A DNA stretch of 64,000 nt from Alopecurus myosuroides (lineage: Eukaryota > Streptophyta > Magnoliopsida > Poales > Poaceae): assembly GCA_028641055.1 (NCBI GenBank), contig CM054059.1, forward strand, positions 433,942,167 through 434,006,166, given 5' to 3'. This document shows positions 1-10,600 of the stretch, one piece after another. The notes below the pieces were generated by a model. That model did no database searches. It was not told the origin of the DNA and saw only the letters and a program-made list of their open reading frames with translations. The position numbers and the translations under genes are program-made. The number at the start of each line of letters is the position of its first letter. The first letter of the stretch is position 1.

Positions 1-1
1 T

Positions 2-1000
2 GCGGAACGATTAGTAGCAAGGTGTGACGGATGTCAAAGGTACGCTCGCCAAACCCATGTGCCGGCTATGGAATTACGGACCATCCCGTTAACTTGGCCG
101 TTCGCCGTCTGGGGGATGGACATGGTTGGCCCCTTTCATATGTCACCTTGCAAGAAGACACATCTTTTAGTGGCTATTGATAAGTTTACCAAGTGGGTTG
201 AGGTTATGCCAGTTACTAATTGTGAAGCAGCTACAGCAGTCAAGTTCCTGAAAAGAATTATCTACCGGTTTGGGTATCCCCACAGCATAATTACCGACAA
301 TGGAACCAACATGTCCCTTGGTGAGATGGAAAAGTTCTGTGGCAACAATGGAATCCGGCTTGATGTAGCATCAGTGGCTCATCCACAGGCCAACGGACAA
401 GTGGAGAGGGCAAACCAAGAATTGCTCTGTGGGTTGAAACCACGATTGCGAGTCCCCTGTATCAGGGCTGCTGGCGCATGGGTCGAAGAACTTCCTTCCG
501 TGGTTTGGGGTATCAACACTACACCTAACAGATCCACTCAAATGACACCCTTCTTCATGGTCTATGGTGCGGAAGCAGTGTTACCGAGTGACATTATCCA
601 TGATTCACCGCGAGTATCAGCTTACGTTGAAGTGGAGAACGAAAAGACCCGGCAGGACGCCGTAGATATGTTAGAAGAACAAAGGGAACAAGCCCTGGAG
701 AGATCAACCATTTATCAGCAAGGTTTACGGAGGTATCATAGCCGGCGCGTGAAAACCCGGGTCTTCCAGGAAGGAGACCTGGTTCTGCGCCTGGTACAGT
801 CAAACGAAGGAAAACACAAATTATCACCGCCATGGGAAGGACCGTTTATCATAAGCCGGAATCTGCACAATGGATCGTATTACTTGGTAGATGCAAGGGA
901 GGAGTCGGCTACAGTTAATGACACCGCTCACACCACTTCATCTATGCAAGAAAGAGACAGGCCATGGAACGTGGCTCAGCTACGTCCATATTATACTTAG
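2..1000 (+). CDS. Ty3/gypsy integrase, C-terminal part of pol (partial at 5' end)
   Basis: This is the pol integrase, which inserts the retroelement cDNA into host chromatin. The frame is open from base 2, so the ORF continues off the window; the GTG at 59 is not a true start. The first codons keep the Cys-x2-Cys half of the H2C2 zinc finger (codons at 23 and 32). The core has a complete D-D-E triad: D in GMDMVGPF, D 59 residues on in ITDNGTN, and E 36 residues after that in NGQVERAN, i.e. D-x58-D-x35-E. The C-terminal module includes GDLVLR and LSPPWEGPF, followed by NGSYYL. No frameshift or stop interrupts the frame until the TAG at 998-1000. The intact frame suggests a fairly recent copy. 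The missing upstream pol cannot be judged. Confidence 0.93.
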   Translation, partial: AERLVARCDGCQRYARQTHVPAMELRTIPLTWPFAVWGMDMVGPFHMSPCKKTHLLVAIDKFTKWVEVMPVTNCEAATAVKFLKRIIYRFGYPHSIITDNGTNMSLGEMEKFCGNNGIRLDVASVAHPQANGQVERANQELLCGLKPRLRVPCIRAAGAWVEELPSVVWGINTTPNRSTQMTPFFMVYGAEAVLPSDIIHDSPRVSAYVEVENEKTRQDAVDMLEEQREQALERSTIYQQGLRRYHSRRVKTRVFQEGDLVLRLVQSNEGKHKLSPPWEGPFIISRNLHNGSYYLVDAREESATVNDTAHTTSSMQERDRPWNVAQLRPYYT

Positions 1001-2052
1001 TAAAGACTATATTGGCAAGAGGAATTGCACGATGTAACAGGCAGCAGGTTTCAGACGTACTCTTTTCCTATCCAGGGTACCCTTGGGGACTGGATGGGTT
1101 TTTAATGAGGCGTCTTGCTGACCTAACTTTTTCATATCAAGTAAAGAGGTGGTTATTCTTATGTTCTTCAGTCTCTGTACGTTGCACATATTCAGGTCTT
1201 GGGGGCTGATTGCTTGAATAGCACAGTTGCAAACTCAAAGACCCGGCCTTGATGCCTATGAGTTATGAGGACCGATTACTCGCAAACGAGTACGGCTGCA
1301 ATCTTATAACCGGACAAAGGAGCCAAAATTTCTTGACTTTTCTTACTTAAGCTCGATGTGACTCGCACTAAAATGGCATGATTTGCTCGCTTATGATTAC
1401 AATCAGCCATGAAGCCCAATGGGACTTGGTTGACCCTGTCTTCGTACAGATGTAACAACATGATATCCATGCGAAAGCCGGCTTATAGTACAAGATAGTC
1501 AAAAGGGTCATCTAAACCACAAGTTATGCAGAGTACAGGGCTAATAGCCGGAAACTCAACGATTATTAAGCATAACTTCAGAACCTATGTGAAACGGCTC
1601 TGGGCTTTTTGGATTTAGCAGCAAACAATGTGTTCTCTTTAAAAAATCACGTATCCCCAACTCAGAAATCCGGGCCTTGGGGACTCGGGATTTTGAGAAA
1701 GAGAAAAATTGCTTAGTTGTTAAAGCTCAAAAAGTCCAAACATCCGAGTCTTGGGGGCTTGGGGACTCCGAAGCAAGTCCGCTTGTCAACACCCATGAAA
1801 CCCGGAAACCGAGTCTCACAAAAGGAACAATAAAGAAAATCGGATATCTAGTGCAAATGAGTTCAAAAGTGAATAGATTTAAAAGCTCCGAAGAGGAATA
1901 GAGTGTATCAAGACTTTAGCGTGCATTACAAAATCCCGGTAAATGATATCAAAGGTGCACAGGCGCACCATCCAAAAAATAATTGTTTAAATGGCACATC
2001 GGCCGACTGACGCATGAGAAGTGGCACGAAGGAACAGGTATCACTCGGCATC
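1001..2052 (+). other. Non-coding spacer of T1 between pol and antisense gene
   Basis: No convincing ORF. The stretch is collinear with 56475-57520 in the second copy (for example, the phrase around 1045-1115 matches 56489-56560), so it belongs to the element. Short CTTGGGGACT-like phrases recur several times. Confidence 0.7.
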
Positions 2053-5000
2053 CTAAGCCCCGGCATCCATCTTCGCCTTGCCCTTGCCGTCACTTGGGGT
2101 AGCAGCAGCACCCGGATCAGCAGTGCCGGCTCGCGCAGGAGGAGGAACGACGGGTGTGGAGGTAGCTGGCGCAGAGTCGGCTTCAGCCTTCTTTTTGGCA
2201 GCCTCCTCCCTCAACTTAGCAGCTTCCTCCTTCCATCGGGCAAGCATGTCATACGGCTCGGGAAGATCCGACTTAATAGCTTCACCAGCAGCATCATAAG
2301 CAGGAACGAGGGAATCGACATCTAAGCCGTCAGCAATCACGCCTGGCCGGGTATCGGACCTCCTTCTGGACGGCCTGGAAATCCTTCACGGAGAACTTGG
2401 ACCCATCAAGCTTGTATTCCGGGAAACCGCCCATAAGCTTGGCTAGCTCGAGCTTAGGGAAGTAAGCCTTGGCAAGTGCAAGACCCCGGGTTACTCCAAC
2501 CCGGCAGGACGAGCGTTTCTAGTGCCAAATCCACTCGGGGATAGTGGAGCAAGCATCTAGCATTCTCTTCAGGTCGCCATGCCCTTTACCCGGCCACCGT
2601 ATTTCTTGAAGGATCCATTTGGTTCCGGCGCATAGCTGCCGGATTACGCTCTTGATAGTTTTCAGCCTGGCAATGTCACCCTCGTCCGGCATCACTTCAT
2701 CCGGGCCTGCAGAAATGGAAACACGAGTCAGGAAATTCCGGCTATTTATCAAAAGAATAACCCGGATGAAGAAGCGTACCAAGCAAAGCACGGTACGTAT
2801 CAGCAATTTGAACAGAAAGGCTCGTCAGATCATCTTCTGCTGTGTGATCCCTCCTCCTATACTTCTTCATTATCGTCCTGCTCCTCCTGGCTTCAGCCTC
2901 GGCCGCCTCACGTAGAGCCACCTCCTTTTCAAGGAGCTTGGCGGCCTTGGTCAGTTTCTCCTCAGATTGAGTCACGAAGGACTGCATGGATGCAAGGAAG
3001 GATTAGCCGGGTAAAGGGGTAAGTTATCAGTCGCTTATATCGTAAAGTTCCAAGCAAATTGTGAATTAATTCACTCGGAACTTGGGGACTGGATAAGGAC
3101 ACAAGCAATATTAGTCGGGTTTACCTCGTGTTTGGCTATTAAAGCCTCCAAGATGTTTTCTTCATTAGCCCTCAAAGCGCGCAGGGTTTCGAGCATCTGG
3201 GCAAACGTCAGGTCCTCGGGTCGGGCACCGGAAGAGCCGGCAGCCTGGTCACCTGATGGGGGAGCTCTCCCCGCCCTGGGAGTTGAGACCCGGATAGTCT
3301 GAGTATCCGGGTTGGGAGTACCCATCCTTGTGTCCGGAACCTCGATCTCCTCGTCCACTGGTTCGGATGACTCAGGAGACTCGGCGGCTTGTTCCTGGTT
3401 GTTCTCAGTATCACCGCCGGTCGTGGCGTCTACGTTCTCAGTCGGCTCCTCTGTCTGACGGTTATCCGCCTCCCGGTTATCCATCTCCACATTCTCCGGG
3501 TCACTAACGGTGGCTTGAGCACTAAAGAAAGATGAGAGGAGGCAGTTAGCAATGGTGATTGAAAATTGTCAGGTATCAAAGGATGTCATGTAGCAAAAAC
3601 TTACCCAGTATTTACGGCGTAATCCGGCGGGAGTTCGCCGCTGGAAGCAGACGAAGTTGTCAAAGGAACCGTTAGCGGAACCCGGAATTGCCCGGCGCGT
3701 GGATGGTTAGGAGAGGGATGGCGCTGAGGAGAATTGGAAGGACGAGGTGGAGGAGCACTGGCACGATGGACGGGGGAGGTGGAGATGCCCGGGTTAAGAG
3801 GATCCTCACCCGGGGAACTCCGAGTCACTCTGCGCTTGGCTGGAAGAGAATCCTTCAAGTATGACGAGTTCGATAATTGATGATTAAGTCGTCGCATGGT
3901 ATCAAAGGAGTAAGGCTCAGAGGATATAGAAGAGAAAGGAGCCTTGAACACTACCCCTCTGGCCTTCCTCTTGGCCCCAACTGGTGTTTCTTGATCAGAT
4001 TCGGTAGCTTCCGGGTCGTCTTCGTCCTTCTCGTCTTCATCCTCCGGTCCTGCGAACCGAGTATGTACCCATGGAAAAGTTAAATAGGAGGATAACGATG
4101 TAAGTAAAGGTAACAAAAGATCCGGGTGAGCACCTTCATCACCGTCAACCGGCTCGTCTTCGTCTTCCGGGTCTCTGGAAGGGGGGGAGGTCTCAACTGT
4201 CCAGAAAGGGTCACCGGCCTGAGACGGAAAGATGAAAATAAGAGTTAGGAGCAGTATCGAGTCAAGATGAAGAAATAAGCTTATGAGCATCGGGTCATAC
4301 CGCTGGGGCCGGGTTCTCCCGAGTAAACGGAGGTAACCCGGCGATGTTTTTTATCACTTCCAGCTTCTCCGTCAGGAAACCCTTAATGGTTTTGTTGGTA
4401 TCCCCGGCTGCAAAGCTCTTGGTGGAATATCGGAGTGCATCTGTGGAGTGCCCCGAGTATTCGCACATCAATTTGGTGCGGATAGAATTAGGTTGGATAC
4501 GGAAGTCAACCCAAGTTTTCACTAAGTTGAGCCCAAGAAGGCCTTGGGCTGAGAGAACGGCTAACTTAGCTAGCAAAGGTATGATTGCCTCCCTGTCTGA
4601 GTCAGGGGCGAAAGCATTGAAATTCTCGGAGGTATTGAGGAGGCCCTCCGAGTAACCCGGCAGTCTCTTCTCGCCGGGTGGAGAGGTGTCGTGGCAGTAG
4701 AAGAAGGATAGTTGCCAGTGTTTGACATGGGAATTCAGATTAAGGGTTGGCATTGGGGAGTTTTTGCGGCGTTGGATGGATACCCCGCCGCAAGTGAGAA
4801 GTGCTCCATCACCGCTTTCGCGGCATGGCTTGCACTGGAAGAGTTCAATAAAGAGAGTCAAACTTGGCGGAGTGCACAAGTATCTCTCGGATAGGACAAT
4901 AAAGTGAGTAATATTCAACATAGAGTTAGGCCCTATGTCAAATATCCTGAGGCCATAGTGGCTCAGGACCTCACGGAAGAAAGGGTGACCCGGAGGACGG

Positions 5001-6000
5001 AATCCCCGGGTCACGTGCTCCACGAAACAGATTACCTCGCCATCGGTGGGTGTGGGCCGGGTCTCGTCACCCGGCGCCCGCCAGCGAACGTCCTTCTGAG
5101 GGGGGAGGATCCCCAACTCGACCAGCTCTTCCAGCTTGGCCTTTGTGACTGTGGATCGCCCCTAATTGGCAGATATGGATTGGGTTGCTTTCGCCTGGGC
5201 CGGCTGTTTCCCTGGCCTTTTGGGAGCCATGGGATCAACCTGCAAACACAAGGAGGAAAGATACAGGAAATAATACTTGGGAATATTAAGTTATCCGAGC
5301 ATGCACCTGGAGTATCAAGAAAGAATGAAAACTAAGAATTATCCGGGTATCACATCACGAAGTGGAGGTTGCGGGTTATCCGGGTATTAAGTACAACCCT
5401 AGAAATTATTGTTCACTTACGTATTGAAAAGTGTCTGAGGAAGACGGATGGTTGCCCATGTATCTACTGCAAGCAAAAGAACCGGAAAAGGGGGATTTTC
5501 CGGGTGTCAATGATATGTGCGGAAAGTTGGGGTGAAATGGATCTAGATTGGAAAACTTGCGAACGATTCTACGAAGAAATTGGTGATTAATAATGGTAGG
5601 AGGGTGGTGTGTGATCATCAAATAGGTTATTAAAGGAGCTGGCAAGCCTCTAAGCCATCTAATCCGGTGTGGCGGGAGAAACGGCCCGCGGGTTGACCAA
5701 GATCCAATCCAGGATGAATCATAAAATTGCGGGGCTAAATTAGCAAGTACAAGGAACTTACAGGGAGATACTGGAAGCCCAATACGATGGCTGCGGGCGG
5801 CGTGGTCTGAATGCCCCTTTGCGGTTCTTGGAAGAGCAGGACGAGGGCGCGGGGATGGAGCTTGGTGGCGGCGCGGATGGCTTGAGAACGAACACGGCCG
5901 ATGGTGGCTTTGTTCCGGTGGCGAGCCCTAGATTCTTGCGGTGGCGTCGCGAGAGCGCAAGGTGTGAGAAAGGAAGGGATAAGTTGGAGTGAGGCGTCGG
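2053..6000 (-). pseudogene. Antisense spliced gene of Tat element T1 (PF04195-like)
   Basis: This spliced minus-strand gene lies inside the element. A TATA box (6024-6031) is followed by an untranslated exon to 5762 and an intron 5240-5761 (GTAAGT...GCAG). The likely ATG is at 5230. Further introns are 4219-4300, 4050-4133 and about 3522-3604, all GT...AG. The main exon (about 5239-4301) resembles the cereal 'putative gypsy type transposon' domain (PF04195-like), with HVTRGFRPPGHPFFREVL and LCTPPSLTLFIELFQCKP. Next come acidic and Pro/Ser-rich stretches, then a charged coiled coil (about 2990-2780), then a Lys/Ala-rich tail ending at 2053. Codon 23 is TAG (5162-5164, minus) where the second copy has TGG (Trp), and the downstream exons are not all in frame, so I call it a pseudogene. 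Function is unknown; a gag-like or accessory structural role is only a guess. Confidence 0.7.
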
Positions 6001-6023
6001 ATTCTAGGTTACCCTCTGAGCAC

Positions 6024-6031
6024 TATTTATA
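6024..6031 (-). promoter_or_regulatory. TATA box of antisense gene (T1)
   Basis: TATAAATA on the minus strand, about 260 bases upstream of the first splice donor. The equivalent position in T2 (61527-61534) has TATAAAAA, and element F has TATAAATA at 14401-14408. Confidence 0.6.
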
Positions 6032-6414
6032 AGGTGAGGGTGAACCTATTCTAACGGCCAGAAGCCAGAAATTATGGGGTAATGGTTATCCGTGCGGATT
6101 TTGCGAGATATGTTTCAGGTATTGAGCGAGGTATCCGGGCAAAAAAGAGAAAGAGATCCACTCCGTGAAACCAGGGTCAATTATCGAGTAAAAGTATAGG
6201 ATCTTGACGTTTTTATCAGGGTTCTGACTCGGAAATCTGAGCAGTATGCTTGGAGGAAAGCCGGGTTACTATATGGCCACCATGGAGTTAGGCCTAGCAA
6301 TCTATCAAAGCACCTTAACCCGGCCTCCGTACACTTGTGTGTTTGATATCTTTGCAGGGAATAGCAAGCGCTTCAAGGAAGGATCCGTGAAGCCCAAGCT
6401 ATTCTGGGGACTAC

Positions 6415-6890
6415 TGATGGAGGGATACTAACCCGGTAGGCCAACTCCAAGGCATAACCCGGCCCAAAGGACGCTGCGCAAGATCCGGTTAAGGATAAAG
6501 AAACTTCTGGAAGGCCCAAGTTTGTAGGCCCCGTAACCCGGATTGTGGGCTATGGTAAAGGAAAGTTAGAGTTTGTATGCGGTGTCCGGGTAGGATTCAG
6601 GGTGCGCCTTGGAGAGTAAGCCAGGGGGTACGGGTGCTTTATAAACCGACCCCTAGGTCTAGTTGAGAGAGATCTAAGAACCCTAGCAGTACCGCTTGAT
6701 ATCGAGCATCCAGTGTATACGAGAGATCGAGTTAATATATTAAGATCGGAGACTCGGCGACTTGATTGCCGGCTACCATATCGAGTTCCATCATGTTTTC
6801 CTCTGAGCTAAACCCTCTCCCAAACGCCTGTGTCGTCTTGCCCCAAGATCAGTTACCCCCGGTAACGTCTGCCGTGGTTATCCCACGACA
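6415..6890 (+). repeat. 3' LTR of T1 (476 bp)
   Basis: Starts TGATGG right after the phrase TTCTGGGGACTAC (PPT region) and ends CCCACGACA. The second copy at 61925-62378 has the same start, end and PPT region. A TATA box (TTTATAAA) lies at 6638-6645 and is conserved in T2. The 5' boundary is inferred from the T1/T2 comparison; no 5' LTR is available to confirm it. Confidence 0.75.
6638..6645 (+). promoter_or_regulatory. TATA box in T1 LTR
   Basis: TTTATAAA followed by CCG, at the same place in both LTR copies; probable core promoter of the retroelement transcript. Confidence 0.5.
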
Positions 6891-7121
6891 TCCGTAGTCG
6901 GACGCTATGTTGTTTCTTCCGCTGTCATTTGGATCTTTGTATTGTATTAGTTGTATCCTTGACTCGTTTGAGTCATCTTGTATATATATTTTCTGTTGTT
7001 GTTGTGGATTATTCGTGAACTGTTGTAATGTTATCACAAGTGGCAAACTGTAATCGGTTATTATGTGGATTTTGGGCGGAAATGCTGAAATCTGCATAGT
7101 GCCCGATCCCGGGGCGTCACA
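6891..7121 (+). repeat. 5' LTR of G, truncated by T1
   Basis: Ends GGGGCGTCACA and matches the end of the right LTR. The missing part should lie left of T1, outside the window. Confidence 0.85.
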
Positions 7122-7123
7122 AA

Positions 7124-7135
7124 TGGTATCAGAGC
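7124..7135 (+). promoter_or_regulatory. PBS of G, initiator tRNA-Met
   Basis: TGGTATCAGAGC, complementary to the 3' end of initiator tRNA-Met, two bases after the LTR end. It marks reverse-transcription priming and fixes the orientation as +. Confidence 0.85.
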
Positions 7136-7611
7136 ATGGTTTCCGATTCCCAATGTTGTTTCGATACGAATGGTTATCGAAGCAACGGGTCCGCAAAGCC
7201 TGTAGGATAACCTCGCTAACGGTCGTGTTTCTAGAGTGTCAAAAACTATTTGTGCAAAACCTGTTTTGGAAACATCTCAATAGGATTCTTGTTTTCTCCT
7301 TATCTCTATTCTATTTCTCCTCCTACCTTATTTGTTTTGGAGTCTCTTCCCTTATCTATCTTTCAAAGTTTTAGGATCCTACGTGGGTGGACGTTTTCTG
7401 AGCCTTTAACCTAATAGGTTCGATCATCGGAAGATTCCTGGTGGAAGAACATCGTCATCAACCCGAGCAAGAATCTCTTGTTAGTGGTGTCGAGAAGCCG
7501 TTGTTAGTGGTGTCGAGGAGATCAACTGGAACCATGAAGAATCGATAGTCGAACTTCTTTCCCCTCCCGGGTTAGTGGGTGGATTGCGAGGGCGCAATCC
7601 CTTGTTAGTGG
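7136..7611 (+). other. Interior of G, non-coding
   Basis: About 475 bp with no pol or gag similarity that I can see. The 15-mer TTGTTAGTGGTGTCG occurs three times (7478, 7501, 7602). The third copy sits where a PPT is expected. Confidence 0.7.
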
Positions 7612-10600
7612 TGTCGTCTCTAACACCCGGGGGATTTCCCCCAATTAGATTTTGGTTGTTGTTTCTTTTCTTTTTTTTGCATGGCATTGCATCACATGCA
7701 TCAATTGCACCTTGGTTTGCAAACAAATTCAAAAAAAAAATTCAAATCAATCTAAATTTCCAAAACAATGCACCTGTGTTTTCAAACTCAAATTGTTTTT
7801 CAATAAAAATTGAATTGGAATTAATATTTGGTTGATTAAATAAATCACCTTTTATTAAAACCCTAATTTGAGTTTCAAATTCAAATTCAAACAACTAATA
7901 AATATTTGAAATTTTGAAAAAAAAACTTGGTGCACTTGGGCATTCGATATGCTCAATGCAATAAAATTGTTTAAATAATTTTTATAAAACCCTAAAACCC
8001 TTTCTTTCTCTCTTATCCCTTTGCTACAAAAAAAAAAATAAAAGAAAGAAAAAGAATAAAAAAAACACCAGTGGGGAGGCAGGCCACAAAGGCCCACCTA
8101 CAACCCACAGAGAAAACCCAGCCCACTCCCCACCTTCTTCTCCGTATGGACGCATGAGAAAGCACGTGATCCCCCTGCTCATGTCGCTGGACCCCTCTCC
8201 CACCTGCTCCCCCTCCCCTATACCTACCCCTCAGCCTCCCAAACCCTAACCCTATCTTCCCTTCCTCCTTCCTCTCGGCCGCCGCCAAGCACCCTCCCTT
8301 CTTTCTCTGTTTTCCCCCCTGTCCCTGAATTTTCTGAAGAAAAACAGGTGCCCGCCATGGCCGCGACTTGGAGCTCATGGCGCCGTCGCCTCGGTCACCG
8401 TCGAGCTTTCCTCGCGGCGGGAATGGAACAAGGGCGGATCCCTCTCCGTCATCGCTGTCTCGGCCAGCCCGAGGAGGCTCCAGGACCATCGCGCCATGCT
8501 CGCCAAGTTGCCGTCCTCGTCGCCGTGCCTGTACAGCAGCACATACATCGTCGTCATCCTCGACGTCTATGGTCGCCTTCGAGCCGTACGACTCCTCCGC
8601 GCCAACCAGGGTGAGCCTCCCCATCCCGGGACCTCTCCCCTACTCCCTCCTCGTGCTCTGGGAGCGGCGCCATCGAGTGCCGCCCGTTGCAGGTCGCCGG
8701 TCGCTGTTCGTCTGGGACCATCGCGTACCTGTTTTCGTCTTCAGTTCCGTCAGGCAAAACCACGCGATTCTACACTTCATCCTGTATCGGACCTGTATCC
8801 TATCACAAGACGCAGCAGTAGCCCAGTGGCTATGCACCCACCTCCGCACTCCCTGGAGAGCCGGGTTCGAATCCCACCCGTGGCAAAGCCACCTCTTTTT
8901 TTGGCCATTTTCTTTTATCCTCGAAATCCAGAAAAACAGAACTAAATCTTTATTTGTAAAATCAATAACAAATTGAAAAATGCTCCAATTTCAATGATTC
9001 AAATTTCTATGGATTCAGCATCTTGTGCTCTTTCTGTTAGTAACAAAGTTGCAACATGTTTCTGTAATAAATTTTGCACTAAATAATTAAATACAGAAAA
9101 GGCTATTAAAATTTGAAACTTTGGAAATTCATAACTTGAGTTCTGTTCACCCAAATTGAGCAAACTTGGGCTCTAAAATTTTGTCTTAACAAACTCTACA
9201 CAGTGGTATTTTATTTGGTCACAATTGAATTAAATTTGAACATGTTTCCTCCTGTTTACTAAAAGGGGCAGAATAAAAAATGCTTATAAATAATTCAAAT
9301 GTACTCCAAATTTAAAATGTAAAATATGGTTTCCATGCAAAATTGAACAAGCTTTCCAAATATAAAATTTGTTTTCTGTTTTGAATAAATTAAATTGCTG
9401 AAAACAACTATTTCTTAATTAATGCATTTAAAATTGTCAATTTAATAACTTGCTCATCTAAAATCCAAATTCAACAAATGAAATATGTATTCCATCTAAA
9501 TTTTTCTGTTCTTTCCAAATATAAATTTTGTTATCTATTTTGAATATTTAAAATTGGTGAAAACAACAAATGTTTGTTTAAATCATTTAAAATGCCAAAG
9601 TTCATAACTTAATAAATAAAATTCCAAACTTGGTAAACAACCAATCAAACTGAAACTATTGTTGTTTTCTTATTGTTTTCATCATCCATGCATCATTCTA
9701 ATCAACTTTCACATGATGGTTATTTGTAGATCATTTAATTCAACATTAATTCATGGGCTTTTCCATATGCAATCCAAATTGCACATGGGCCCATTTAAAT
9801 ATGTTTACCATGTCAACTAGTTATCTTTGATGCATCCTTAAACTTGTCATGCATCCATATCTTGATCATGCTGGATCTTTTGCCGTAGAAGTAATTATGG
9901 CATCCGGTGTTTGTTCTAGCTCGTTGCTTCTTCGCGGATAGGACGTTGAGATGATGTGAGCAACGACACGTTCTGCGGATGTACCTCTACTTGCTGGATC
10001 TCAGGCAAGTATACTCACTTGCTGCCTATGGCTGCCTTTCATCACTTGTTACCGATTCTTTCCGTCGTCCTTATGCTAGCCTTATGATTCGATGCTTGTG
10101 TTCCGATCCCATCACATGTTTACCCTGCTGCCACGATATTGCCTTACCTCCACACCTATAACCCTGTTGTATGTTGGCATGTGTCGTACTAGCATGCTTA
10201 GGTTTGTTTGCGCTCTAGTCCTGTTGTCCTTTGTTCTATCACCTGTTTAGTTGATAGTTGGGCTTGTCTTAATCAACAACATGTTAATGTTTTGGGTAAT
10301 ATTAATTTGATGATAAGGCACCGGCAGGAGGCCCGGCGTGGTTTTGAGGCCTGCTAGTGTCAAACTTAATTAGGAAAAGGGTCTTGTCCTCCGATCCATG
10401 ATGAGCGCACTAACCGCATGTGGGAAGCGAGTATGGGCGCCCCCCGCAATTCTGATTCGATTCGCATCTCGTCCAAATCGCCACACTTAGTTCGGGCTTT
10501 CCATTTGATGCATGCATATGCAGGTGCGAGCCCTTGGCGCCAGGGTGGAACTTTTGTAGTCGGCATTTAGGGCGGCGTTGTCTTCCAGTGCTATGAGGGT

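Larger units (their letters stand above)
1..6890 (+). mobile_element. Tat-lineage Ty3/gypsy retrotransposon T1, 3' part
   Basis: Order on the + strand: integrase (2-1000), about 1 kb of non-coding DNA, a spliced antisense gene (about 2053-6000, minus), a short spacer and the 3' LTR (6415-6890). An extra, often antisense, ORF between pol and the 3' LTR is a known trait of the Tat/Grande-type lineage. The same layout recurs at 56243-62378, which confirms one family. The 5' LTR, gag, protease and RT/RNaseH lie off the left edge. The right end abuts the 5' LTR of element G, so T1 inserted there; the expected right TSD is TCCGT (6891-6895), but its partner is outside the window. Confidence 0.85.

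Noticed and set aside
2014..2325. + strand ORFs at 2014-2325, 2619-2915 and 4344-5335
   Set aside because: They are reverse-strand shadows of the antisense gene, whose minus frame has the conserved domain.
8812..8884. A functional tRNA gene
   Set aside because: The A and B boxes fit, but the acceptor strands do not pair and the T-stem has two mismatches.
8013..8976. Several 100-200 codon ORFs on both strands in the GC-rich part of the G LTR
   Set aside because: They overlap in many frames, contain low-complexity Arg/Pro/Ser runs and sit in an LTR leader; the same occurs at 17978-18696, 26663-27445, 35313-35948 and 40626-41542 in the K and J LTRs.
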